Shown here: positions 36,901 to 46,844 of the stretch, in pieces | How positions within the stretch are numbered: the first letter of the stretch is position 1 | Layout: the number at the start of each line of letters is the position of its first letter | DNA from: Apostichopus japonicus | Lineage: Eukaryota; Echinodermata; Holothuroidea; Aspidochirotida; Stichopodidae | DNA: 64,000 nt | Reading direction: 5' to 3' | Assembly: GCF_037975245.1 (NCBI RefSeq) | Contig: NC_092567.1 | Location: forward strand, 2,775,214-2,839,213 | Notes under the pieces: generated by a model | Database searches by the model: none | What the model was told of the DNA's origin: nothing | Seen by the model: the letters and a program-made list of their open reading frames with translations, nothing else | Translations under genes and position numbers: made by a program

Positions 36901-38149
36901 GGGAAGATAAAGGCCTCAACATACAGTACATACACCATATGTTAGACACTGCATGCCATACATTGTATTGCATACCAATGTGTAAAACTACACAAAGAGG
37001 TGTATGTTTTTAATATCCAGGTCCATTTCTTTGTTTTGTGTATTCATCATAAATGAAGGAACAAAATATTCAGATGACTTGATCCCTTCTAATTTATCAG
37101 TTTGTCATACTGTAGTGTTGGGTGGCAGGTAAGCGTAGTACTCGGTCTTAATAGTGCAGCCAGACTCCTCTGTATTGTCAGCCTAATTGGCAGTAAAATG
37201 TATAGCAGGCTTATCAACAATAAATTTAATTCACAAGTGCATGTGCCCTAGCAATTAAATATAGTGACTGCACACAAAATGAGACTCATACACACACTAA
37301 GTAAGAACCAAACCCACACTAAGTTAGAACCATGTAGAATGACTAACAGGAATCAAATCTCTGTTTCCATCCTAACCTTTCCTACTCTTCCCCTCTCAGT
37401 ACATCTAAAACCCAAGAAAATTGATGTCAAATTTAAATCTGAAGATAATCTAGGTTTTATGTCATTTGTCAATGAGCTATATATACTAAGGCATTACAAA
37501 TGGAAGTCTTTACTGGGTTTACTGTAATGTGTGCATATGTTGTTGTCAGTCAGTAATACAAAACATGCATGAACCTTCTGGACCATATGCATGTCCTCAG
37601 AGTAAAAACCAAAGTAATTCAGAATTCAATTCTTAGCCATTGGTCAACAGTGTTGAACGATTCTCTTAATGTGTTCTGTTTAAGATGTACATTATTTGCA
37701 CTTCAGTTATAATACTGGCCATTTAAGAGATAATTCCAGGAAACTCCAGCACATGTGCTTTCTACATTTATTTTCTGTTGCAATACTACGGAAGATAGCT
37801 CACAAATCTGGTAGAAAATTTCCAGCAATTGTCAAAAGATGTCAATGTCTTTTATCGGGGGGGGGGGGGGGCTAGGGGTCTACACAATTCTTGGAAGGTA
37901 ACATGGAGTTGATTAGTCACCACTACAAGTGTTGTAATTGCTTACATCAGATGCAAAACATATTCCTTAAAACAATATATTTGCTGCCCTGAGATACACC
38001 CTATACTACTCATATATACTTATTAATAAGACACAAGGGAAGACGTTGATGTATGTTACAAAAATGATCACAGACCTGATGAATTTTCACCTTGATAAAT
38101 CTAGTGAATGGAAAGTTGAGTTATTTTGTATTTTCTCTTTAACCTCCAG

Positions 38150-38260
38150 GTGATACAGTTTTCAACATTTCTTCTGTACATTTCCTCCAAGAAAGTGAAA
38201 GAAAAAGTCAAGCTGGAACACATTACTGATGACATAACTACCTTTGTGGATGTGAGTCTG
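38150..38260 (+). CDS. Candidate internal exon of an unrecognised plus-strand gene
   Basis: A long pyrimidine tract (TTTTGTATTTTCTCTTTAACCTCCAG) ends just before 38150, and the exon is followed by a strong donor GTGAGT. The exon is 111 bases, exactly 37 codons, open in phase 0 and starting VIQFSTFLLYISSKKVKEKV. The second half is charged (KLEHITDDITTFVDVSL). One of the other frames is also open for 25 codons, so the frame choice rests on its matching phase with the exon at 41098. No domain is recognised. Confidence 0.42.
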
Positions 38261-38514
38261 GTGAGTCTTCACATGATAATTTCTCAACAGTCAGTTTGTG
38301 AAATGGTAATGGGCTGTGTTGGGTTCCTTTGATGAAATCTACAGGCTATATGTAGGTGAAGACAGCTTGCCTAATTAGCTCTATAAATAACATCAAATGA
38401 CATTTTTAAGATTCCACTTGTTTAATTGTGTAGAGCTAACAAACTTGACTAAACACAACTACTATATTGTAGTATGCAGTGGTGGATTGAAGATTTCTCT
38501 AAAGTGGAGACAGC

Positions 38515-38910
38515 TACTGATAATAATAATACTAATAATACGCAGTTCTTATAAAGCGCAAAAAAACACTTAAGTCTCAATGCGCTGATTATTAACCCCT
38601 GGTCATTGGTAACTTGTCACACCCACACACCAAAGTGTGCACAATTCAATCAATCTCTCCTGGGGCACCACAGTGCACCACAACCATGTGTCCCCCGGGG
38701 GACTTCCCATAGGGTGCAGCCACAAACCGGCGCACGCAACTATATTTACAAGTTACCTCGCAGGTCCCCATGTATACACCTGGGTGAAGAGAGGCAATGG
38801 AGATAAAGCGCCTTGCCCTAGTACACAACGCAATGATCTGGCCAGGGCTCGAACCTGTAATCCTTAGATCACAAGTCCACTGCCTTAACCACTTGACCAC
38901 AATGCCCTCC
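38515..38910 (-). mobile_element. tRNA-derived SINE
   Basis: Read on the minus strand, the head starts near 38910 with GGAGGGCATTGTGGTCAAGT. It has an RNA polymerase III A box (TGGTCAAGTGG, about 38889-38899) and a perfect-looking B box GGTTCGAGCCC (38855-38845), at tRNA-like spacing. A tRNA-unrelated body follows with the words GGGACCTGCGAGG and GCGCTTTATAAGAACTG, and the element ends in a TAATAATAAT-type tail (about 38519-38541). SINEs are copied by LINE enzymes and are not translated; the open frames here on both strands are incidental. A clear target duplication was not identified. It lies in the putative intron between the candidate exons at 38150 and 41098. Confidence 0.85.
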
Positions 38911-39009
38911 GATAGTTACCTAAATTGATAGTTACCTAAATTAACAGTTCATCAGAAAACTTCAACTTCTGTAGAAAATAAAGATTGCCCACATGCCAGG
39001 CAAGCTAAT

Positions 39010-40205
39010 AGAGCGGGAGCCCAGAGGGGAGGGGCATTTTGGGGGTCTACTGGCAGGGGTACACCACTGATATAAATTACTAGAAATGCCCAGCCCTTAG
39101 ATATAGAGTCCTGCCAATCATTTTTCCAGTATTTTTCAATTGGTTACCTCATGAGCTGACCTAGGTCAATGAGGGGATGGGCATTTTGGGGGTCTAATGG
39201 CAGGGGTACCCCACCAATATAAATGACTGGAAATGCCCAGCCCTTACATATAGAGTCCTGCCAATCATTTTTCCAGTAGTTTCAATTGGTTACCTCATGA
39301 GCTGACCTAGGTCAATGAGGGGATGGGCATTTTGGGGGTCTACTGGCAGGGGTACCCCACCAATAAAAATGACTGGAAATGCCCAGCCCTTACATATAGG
39401 GTCCTGCCAATAATTTTTCCAGTAGTTTTCAATTGGTTACCTCATGAGCTGACCTAGGTCAATGAGGGGATGGGCATTTTGGGGGTCTACTGGCAGGGGT
39501 ACCCCACCAATATAAATGACTGGAAATGCCCAGCCCTTACATATAGGGTCCTGCCAATCATTTTTCCAGTAGTTTTCAATTGGTTACCTCATGAGCTGAC
39601 CTAGGTCAATGAGGGGATGGGCATTTTGGAGGTCTACTGGCAGGGGTACCCCACCAATATAAATTACTGGAAATGCCCATCCCTTACATATAGAGTCCTG
39701 CCAATCATTTTCCAGTAGTTTTCAATTGGTTACCTCATGAGCTGACCTAGGTCAATGAGGGGATGGGCATTTTGGGGGTCTACTGGCAGGGGTACCCCAC
39801 CAATAACAATTACTGGCAATGCCCATCCCTTGTATCTGAAGTCCTAACCATCATTTTCCAGTAGGTTTCAAGTGGTTACCTCATGAGCTGACCTAGGTCA
39901 GCCGTGAGGGGTCAATTATTGATGACTGGCAGGGGTACCCCACCACCAATAATTACTGGCGATGGCCATTTGTTGCTCTTGGGGCCATACCTGACACATT
40001 GTACTTACTTTGTTGTGGTTACCATGAAAGCTGATCTAGGTTAGCTTTGAGGTGACTTTAAAATTGCTCTCCCAGCCACACCCACCACACCCGGTTTGCC
40101 AGTCATCTGGTTTCATATACAGGAATGCACTGTGAACGTTGTGATGTACAAGGCAATTGGTTACCTTCCCAGCTAACCAAACCCTCTGGGCTCCCGGTCT
40201 ATAAG
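39010..40205. mobile_element. Inverted-repeat element containing a 147-bp tandem array
   Basis: GAGCGGGAGCCCAGAGGGG at the left (from 39012) and CCCTCTGGGCTCCCGGTC at the right (to about 40202) are complements with one mismatch. A TA dinucleotide follows or precedes each end, which could be a 2-bp duplication. Inside are about six units of roughly 147 bases, marked by GGGGGTCTACTGGCAGGGGT at 39041, 39188, 39334, 39481, 39628 and 39774, with decay beyond 39900. Units also share GAGCTGACCTAGGTCAATGA. The architecture resembles small elements with central tandem repeats described in marine invertebrates, but the class is not proven. Confidence 0.8.
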
Positions 40206-40361
40206 TTTTTGTAGTGTGTACCTTGATCTGATCAGGGATGTGTTTGAAATTTAGAAACTATGAAGTATCAAGTCTTTGAAGTTATATGTGCATTGCCACC
40301 TGTGGGTTACTCCCAAGATTATATGGCATGCTGTAACATATCAACCCAAACTTATTTTCAG

Positions 40362-40726
40362 AAAGGGCGTAGGAACCGGGGGGGCTGGGGGGGGCGCCAG
40401 CCCCCCAGTGAAAAATGTGGAGGGGCGGAAGTATCATTCCGCCCCCCTGCTTCGCAAGTCAGAAAACCCCTTTTTCATTTCCAAATGAGAAAAAAATCTC
40501 ATTTGGAGCACCAAATTGCATCTAAGGCCTGGTGAAAATACAAAATTAAGTTTACAAAATGGAGTGGGTGTTGAAGTGTGCTATACTGCACCAAATTGCA
40601 TCTGAGGCTACCTGGAAATGCAAAAAATTCCAAAGGGGAGGGGGACACCCCTCCCCTTAGACCCCTCCCCCAGGCCGGCCATCAGTCTTCAGCCCCCCCA
40701 CTCAAAAGTACCTTCCTATGCCACTG
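40362..40726 (+). mobile_element. hAT-like 365-bp family, copy 1
   Basis: It runs from AAAGGGCGTAGGAACC to CTTCCTATGCCACTG and is flanked by a perfect ATTTTCAG (40354-40361 and 40727-40734). The body has CCAAATTGCATCTAAGGC twice, TTCATTTCCAAATGAGA and the GGGGAGGGGGACACCCC module. No coding capacity is seen. Confidence 0.93.
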
Positions 40727-41097
40727 ATTTTCAGCATATTGAGTTACCATGCAGGTACATAGACAGTTTGTTGGGTACTGAGGACTAAACTGATGAATGC
40801 TGAAATCCATATTTCTAAAATGAAATACTCTTGTTGAGATCAATCAGTTACATAGAACTGTGTTATACATATAGTTTGTTCATATGTGAGAAACATTGTG
40901 TAGGGTAGCCAGCAATTTCACAGTCATCGTATACCCATATCTGTAAATTTGCTACCAATATTAATACATAAATAAGGAGATGTTGCCATAAGTCTATCTA
41001 AGGATTCTAATTGCTGTCCACAAACTTAAAATAAGCTGTGGTCAGTCAACAATATTGTTGTGCCATGTTTTAACATTAATTTATGTTATGTTTTCAG

Positions 41098-41190
41098 TGT
41101 GGAGAGAGAGGAGTAGCAGAACCTGTTCAGTTGCTGTCCAATCCACAATATTACTCTCGTAAAACGTGCCTTGAATATTATTGTAACTGA
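41098..41190 (+). CDS. Candidate terminal exon with stop codon
   Basis: The acceptor TTATGTTTTCAG is followed by 31 codons in phase 0 ending in TGA at 41188-41190. The peptide begins CGERGVAEPVQLLSNPQYYS and ends CLEYYCN, with three cysteines in all. Phase agrees with the exon at 38150-38260, which leaves phase 0, so the two can be joined directly across an intron filled with a SINE, a tandem array and a hAT-like element. A poly(A) signal follows at 41424. The protein is not recognised, and the exon is short enough that chance cannot be excluded. Confidence 0.42.
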   Translation, partial: CGERGVAEPVQLLSNPQYYSRKTCLEYYCN

Positions 41191-41423
41191 TGCTTGCCAT
41201 ACACCAGACCGGCATCTTTTTACAACTTAGGAGATGCCTTGTGCATTGAATCTTAGCTCTTGATTTCCGTTAACCCTAGATATATATTATCATATTCTAT
41301 ACATCTCTTTATTCTGTTCTATGTTCTATTCTGGTCACATTTTACATTCATATTTCTTGATTACTATATATGGTTATATTTATTATTCTGTCAATACTGC
41401 TGTTATACAATGTTGGTCTTCGT

Positions 41424-41429
41424 AATAAA
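41424..41429 (+). terminator. Possible poly(A) signal AATAAA
   Basis: AATAAA lies 234 bases downstream of the candidate stop codon at 41190. It is only meaningful if the candidate gene is real; the hexamer is common in AT-rich DNA. Confidence 0.3.
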
Positions 41430-41462
41430 TAGAAAGAATGGCGGTTGTGTTATAGACAATAC

Positions 41463-42275
41463 TTCCTCAAGCTGCTGAGTGATAAATATATTAACAAACT
41501 TTATATGGTGTATAAGGCCAGAGACACTATACTTCGCTTCTGTCCATGATGTAGGCCCAACCATTCATAATTCATGTTCGCCTCTATGTGGACCGAACAT
41601 TAGCTTGAAAGGTAATGTTACACCTAATTAATTAGAATGTAATGAATTCCAATGATGTTTAGTTAAGGCTAATGATGTAATAAAACCCTCTCATGTTTAT
41701 GTATATGGTTGATGATTATTCATGAGATGCTGATTATTGTGTTTACTGTTGAACTTTAATTCCTCTTTTCTTGTTTATTATTCCCAGAAAGTTTTCCGTT
41801 GTTCATTTATACTTGTATAATTATACTTAACGTATAATATAATAAATTGTTAGAGGAGTGGAGAAAGAGAGGGGAGATGGAGAGGGTGGGGATGGAAAGG
41901 GTGGGATGGAGGGGTTTGATGGAGATAGAGGGGTTTGATGGAGATGTAGGGGATTGTACGGGTTTGAGGGAGGGGTTGGGGAGTTGGAGAGGGTAGGGGA
42001 TGGAGGGGCGTGAGGGAGATGGAGCGGGTTGGGGAGTTGGAGAGGGTGCCCGGGGGATGGAGGGGTTTGAGAGGGTGGGGGATGGGGGGTGTGAGGGAGA
42101 TGGAAGGGGTTGGGGAGATGGAGGGGTTTGAGAGATATGGAGGGGTTGGGGAGATAGAGGGGGTTGAGGAGATGGAAAGGGTTTGGGAGATGGAGGGGAC
42201 GATGGTTATAAACGGTATTTTTTCTATCTTTCCTAACAGGGTCAGTGCATTGCTCTTTACACACAGTAGTTTAGT
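41463..42275 (+). repeat. Segmental duplicate of 49733-49941 plus 51085-51160
   Basis: Words shared in order with the second locus are CTTCCTCAAGC.GCTGAGTG, AACCATTCATAATTCATGTTC, CCTCTCATGT.TATGTAT and GGTTGATGATTA. Then, after unrelated insertions, TCTATCTTTCC and ACACGCAGTAGTTTA-like sequence follow. Here the middle is a minisatellite; at the other locus it is a transposon-like element. Confidence 0.8.
41846..42205. repeat. G-rich minisatellite of GGGAGATGGAGGGGTTTGA type
   Basis: Irregular tandem repetition of GGAGATGGAGGGG, GGTTGGGGA and GGGGTTTGA spans about 360 bases with only G, A and T on the plus strand apart from a few C. Two long overlapping proline-rich frames on the minus strand are a consequence of this composition. 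Confidence 0.85.
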
Positions 42276-43605
42276 ATTCAGGGCCATAGCCTGCGCATGG
42301 GTAGCTGCCCCCTGAGATTTACACTTTCTAAATGAAAGTAGGCCTACGATAAATGTTCATATCATTTCTTCTGATTTAATTAGTCTGTAGTGTGCAAACT
42401 CTGAGATTCTAGACACGTATTGTAGGAGTGGCGGTCAAATAACATAAGGTTTACTTTAAATGCTCATCACGTATATGCACGATCTCTGATGCGACTACTG
42501 TTTCTGGTGGTTTTCAGAGGGGGGGGGGGGGCGGGCTGGTGGCAGAGGGGGATTATAATAACAATAAAGGTAGAGAGCTCCAAAAATTTAACCTGCATGA
42601 ACAGTGTAGCAGCCTTACGTGAAACTACGGTTCATAAATATACTTATTACGTATGTTTCACTGTTATCCCCTATATTAGTGCCACAATGTTTTACTAAGA
42701 ATACACGGTCCACTCACTCAGTTCATCCCCCCCCTCCCCTACCCGCAGTAGGTCCTTAGATAGTGTCATGATGGTCCCTTTTTGGAAATGACCAACCCAC
42801 TCAAATTTCTTGAAAAAGCGCCTGGTATACCGTACTGTATATCCGCACATCAAAGCATCGCTATGTAACATTTGGACGATACATTTTTTTCTCGATGTTC
42901 CTTAACTGCTGCTAGGAATTCTACCCAGGCTACGGCCCTGATGTTTATATTTATTTTTATGATTTGTTGTTTCCGATGAAGTGAACGTGCCTAAATACCA
43001 AATAGTGCTTTTCAAATGTACTTATAATACCATATGTGTGCATGTTGTATATGTCTGGATAACCTTGTGTTCAAAGTTTAGATGTTTCCTTTTGGGTTGA
43101 AGTTTAAATCTGAATAATCATGATTAATGCTATAAGTTACATCAGGAGGTGAAATAGATAAGTCTTTTTAATTCAAGGCTAATCTTGTCAAATGTGACTT
43201 TTATTAAATATATTTATGAATGTCATATCAATTCAGGCACCAAACAGAAGTAAACCTGAAGATTTGTAGAGTCCGACCCCTGGACCACTGGCGGGGATTC
43301 GCCCCTGAACCCCACCCAAAAAGGCTTTGCGCTAAGTCGACTCCTTCGGTTTATTCATGTTTCCTATTAATGCCCCCTACCCCACCCAACTCTCAATTCG
43401 GATTGACGCTCCTGATCAGAGCATGATCGATTTTAGCTTAAAGCAGTTGGTTGTGTTTGTAGCTTTATCTCCTATGCCTATATACTGGTGAACTAATCAC
43501 TGCCTGCTGTTAATTTGTAGTAATAACTGAAACAATATGTTCGCAAAACTCGAGTCTGTCACATCTCAAAACAAAGGAAGAAACTTTAAGCAGTATTACC
43601 CTAAC
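42276..43605. other. Intergenic DNA without a recognised gene
   Basis: A G run at 42520-42532 and a C run at 42727-42734 may be ends of degraded repeats. No exon or intact element is visible. Confidence 0.5.
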
Positions 43606-44138
43606 CAGGGGCGTATCCAGGATTTTCTAACCCGGGGGCGCGAATTACTATCTAAGCGGAGCGCCACCATCGGTTGGCGCGCAGCGTACAAAAAAAATTC
43701 TGGTTTTGATACCACCCAGATCACCGGAAATGGCACCTCTCGGGCTTGAAAATGACCAACCAGATGTACACTTTTTGCCTGAGAACCTTGCAAGTATTTC
43801 CCGATAGTTTTTTTTTCCATCCATAACCTTTTTGAAGATTGTCACCAGTCACAAATCATGTTCGACCTCATCGCATGTCCTGTGGATCATTGCTTTTTAT
43901 AGGTGATTCTACGTCGCGGCCCACAATATCCGTCAAGCCCATTATTTGTTCAGAATTTGAAAATTCACATTTCTCATACCCATAATGTTGCACAAAATTT
44001 CATCTATGGACAACCAATATAGAAAAACCTCCTTCAACCCCTAACAGACCGGTCAAAATTGCACGAGTAGAGGGAAGTGTGATAAAGAATGTTGGTCAGA
44101 AATTGGAAAGACACAGTTAATTTATTGGTGTACAAATA

Positions 44139-44633
44139 TTAAAACCCATGGGCGGCGATCCTGGGGGGAAGGGGGGATATATCCCCCCCATGAAAATGGG
44201 TGGAGGGGATGTAATACACCATATTCCCCCACCAAATGCCAGGGATAAGAATATTTTCATGCCTACATTTATGCATCATCGTTATTGTACGGCTCTTTTT
44301 TAGCTTCATTTCTCGCCTACCATAAACGCAGTGCGATCTTTTCAAATAAAGCGTCTTTATAAAGCAAGAATAGTTGACTGTAGGCTTCATTGGCCCTATA
44401 ACAACAAAATGTATTACTGCGCCCACGGTATTGATATAGTACATATATGCACCCTCATAGTATTCATATCCATCGAGGTAAACTGATATTTCTCTGTAGC
44501 AGTTCGAGAATAGTGTTAATGACTTCGTGAAAGATTTGTCGGTTCGGACATGGGAACTAACGGCATAAGAAGGTACTGGTACTTCAGGCCTACGAAATAG
44601 TACTAATAATGCTAACGTTAGACATGCTGGCAC
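44139..44633 (-). CDS. 164-codon open frame inside a hAT-like element, function unknown
   Basis: This is the longest uninterrupted frame in the window that is not due to low complexity. It starts MPACLTLALLVLF, a hydrophobic start that could act as a signal peptide, and continues with a tyrosine-rich stretch (YLDGYEYYEGAYMYYINTV). It then has a basic region (LKRSHCVYGRREMKLKKS) that is also open in the sister element at 22124-21903. The last 25 codons come from the transposon end and the stop lies in the target duplication, so the frame as a whole cannot be a native gene. It may be a captured gene fragment or a chance frame. No known domain is recognised. Confidence 0.22.
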   Translation of the reverse strand: MPACLTLALLVLFRRPEVPVPSYAVSSHVRTDKSFTKSLTLFSNCYREISVYLDGYEYYEGAYMYYINTVGAVIHFVVIGPMKPTVNYSCFIKTLYLKRSHCVYGRREMKLKKSRTITMMHKCRHENILIPGIWWGNMVYYIPSTHFHGGDISPLPPRIAAHGF

Positions 44634-45577
44634 AGAACAAGTATAGATACATTGGGCTTGCAGCGGAAAATGTCGATGTCGATGTCTGAATTGTATTTCA
44701 AGAACGATTTTTTGTCGAAAAGGATTGTTGAACTGGGCGTGTTGCTGTGGGGAAATGTTTAGTTCAGTGCAACCATGGAATTCTCCATGGAACAGAGCCT
44801 AATGCTGCTCGACGGGAATATAGCTATCACGTCAGGCTACAGGCAAGGTTATTGCTAGGTAACGGTTGCACGTCGTCTGCTGCTCTAAGCACGCATACAC
44901 ATTTACGTACTAGTTGGGTGAAATCATCATGCGTAATGGGGAGAGTAATATATTAGTACCACCCTGGAACACATCACATGACCCTCCATGCGTGGTACGC
45001 GCGCTCCCAATTGACATGAATCCTCCAGATTCATTTACCTCGATGAATCATATAGGCCCTATAGTAGGCCTACACACGTACATGTTCCCTCGAACAGCTG
45101 AGAATCTCATGTTACCACGGTAATGCTAAATACACATTTCACCTGGATGCCCTAGCAATCGGTACCTAGGAATGTAACTATGTGTAATTGTGTATTGCAT
45201 GTGTATAGGCCTATAATAGCCTGCATGAGGCCATTTTCTTCATCGAATAATATCAAAGAGTTCTCGAACATTCTAACGTAGCGCCTGAAACAAGATTGAC
45301 AGGGGCAATTTTCCCAAAATAACACCGGAAATTAAAGAAAAAGTATTTTGGATTCTGATTATGAGATATTTCGGACATGATATCCCTATTTTAAAGTTCG
45401 GTATATGCCGCTTGGAAACCTTGGAAAGTGCCGTTTCCAGCCATCTAGAGGGTTTGTTAATCCCAAAATTTTCTTGTACGCTTCGCGCCAAAACATGGTG
45501 GCGCTACGCTTAGATAGTCAACAAGATCAATCCCCCGCCCCCCCCCCCCCACTCGGAAGTACGGATCGCCGTCCATG
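44147..45577. mobile_element. hAT-like element of the GCGGCGATC family, fullest copy
   Basis: It starts CATGGGCGGCGATCC and ends GGATCGCCGTCCATG. The 8-bp flank TTAAAACC is perfect (44139-44146 and 45578-45585). The related copy of the host repeat at 5515-5535 contains the same place uninterrupted (GGTTTTAA once, 5522-5529), which serves as an empty site. The hairpin module is at 45485-45504. The sister at 21905-22715 is a shorter derivative. Confidence 0.93.
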
Positions 45578-45640
45578 TTAAAACCTCTTATAACTGCTAT
45601 TACAAAACTTGGTTGAGGGAAATGAAAAAAATAGCAGATA

Positions 45641-46844
45641 TTTCCGAAACCGAACACTACACACCTAGGCGTAGGAGTCGGGGGGGGGGGGGGGCTGCAG
45701 CCCCTAATTCGCCATTTCTAATGTAAAAGAGTGTTTTGACATAATTGGACCTCCATGCCTTTTTCTCCATCAACATAAGACATTTCGTTGTTTACATTAG
45801 CATCCCGCGGTACACTGCGCAACTTTCACGGACCGTACGGTACACGATGGCATGCGATGTAGGGTAAATAACCGATGCTTGTTTATATGATATTGACCAT
45901 AACATGTTGAACGCGCGCAGAGCGCGCAAAAACTTTTGATTATTATTTCGGGCAAGTCGGACAGTTTTGAGGCTGTTCATCCTGGAACTCCATTTTCATG
46001 CTCACTGATATGATGTGATATCTGCTGCGGTTGCTTTACAAATTCGAACAGGCGCGTAGCGAGGAATTTGCCAAGGGAGGGGCGAAGCCTGTAGGCAAAT
46101 TATCTAAGCGTAGCGTTCAAGTAAATTTTGGCCGAAAATGCCTCCCAGATCGCTGGAAACGACACTTCCCAGGCCTTGTAAGTTGCATCTAAGCACTTTC
46201 TATTTTGAAATTACTGGCGATATCATAAAAAAAATATGCTGAAGAGGGGGGGGGGGCGGTCGCCCCCTTCCCGAAATGCGTCATGTTCCCCGACGACACG
46301 GTCGAGTTCGAGACCAGCCACAGTTGGTTTCATAGCACAATTCTACAATTGTTTAAGGCGTATATACACACACACGCCTTATGATAGACAATATATAGTA
46401 TTTATATAGATCATGAGTGAGAGAGGAAAAATGGAAACGTCAAAAATGGAGTTGTCGGTGTAAGGGGTAGGGTGAGGCAAACGCCCCTTCCGAAATCCTT
46501 GATCCGTCACTGGCTACCCTGTGTATATAATAGGGACCAGCGCTGTAATGATGTTACTGTTCCTCTTTCTCTTCCCGGTGTCTTGGCGTTTTTCTTCTAC
46601 TCCCTCTTTTTCTCTCTTTCTTCTTTTTCTTTTCCCTTCCTTCCTCTTCTCCTCCTCTTTTTGCCCTTCTTTTTTCCTTTTTCTTCTCCTTTTTTCTCTC
46701 CTCCTTTTCTTACCCGGGGGGCGCGCGCCCCCAACGCCCCCTCCCTGGATACGCGCCTGCTAGTAACAATCCGGTGTTACCACCCGCCACTATATCGGTT
46801 AGTAGCGTTCGGGGGTGGGAGTGGGGATTTTAATGCATTTGTCT
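45641..46844. other. Mosaic of hAT-like fragments and low-complexity DNA
   Basis: CAGGCGCGTAGCGAGG at 46049 is the end of a copy of the 19199 family in reverse orientation. Its hairpin module is deleted (near 46115) and its other end is lost after 46271. GATCCGTCACTG (to about 46512) and GGATACGCGCCTG (to 46759) are right ends without partners. A G run lies at 45680-45693. A long pyrimidine tract is listed separately. No gene is recognised. Confidence 0.55.
46560..46712. repeat. 150-bp polypyrimidine tract
   Basis: The plus strand is almost purely C and T from 46560 to 46712, with a purine break near 46576-46588 and a few single purines elsewhere. The 163-codon frame at 46472-46963 and the overlapping frame at 46521-46763 are phenylalanine, serine and proline runs caused by this composition. 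Confidence 0.9.

Larger units (their letters stand above)
31679..38149. other. Repeat-poor stretch, possibly introns, with weak exon candidates on both strands
   Basis: Several AG/GT-bounded open segments occur but cannot be joined reliably. On the plus strand, 35207-35312 follows a pyrimidine tract and is open in phase 0; 33279-33391 follows a very good acceptor (TTTTCTCTTCATTAG) but is open only in phase 2 and ends in a stop. On the minus strand, open frames at 34558-34241, 34013-33780 and 33461-33240 look protein-like. Poly-G runs lie at about 36069-36092 and 37857-37871. No repeat family dominates, unlike the rest of the window. Confidence 0.4.
43606..45640. mobile_element. hAT-like element, right end lost, enclosing another element
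   Basis: The left end CAGGGGCGTATCCAGG starts at 43606 after ACCCTAAC. The interior matches, in reverse complement, 5500-5870 (shared words GACCGGTCAAAATTG-type, AAATTTCATCTATGGACAAC and GACCAACCAGATGT). The hairpin module lies at 43661-43680. Homology to the sister copy stops near 45612, so the right end is missing and no target duplication can be given. Confidence 0.7.

Noticed and set aside
38606-38900. Open frames on both strands and tRNA-like sequence
   Set aside because: The sequence is a SINE. The tRNA-like head lacks a complete cloverleaf assignment that I could defend as a functional tRNA gene.
41827-42287. Two overlapping 145-codon proline-rich frames
   Set aside because: They are translations of the complement of a G-rich minisatellite and are open in more than one frame because of composition.
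46049-46759. CAGGCGCGTAGCG at 46049 paired with GGATACGCGCCTG ending at 46759
   Set aside because: The flanks AATTCGAA and CTAGTAAC differ and the subterminal sequences belong to different families.
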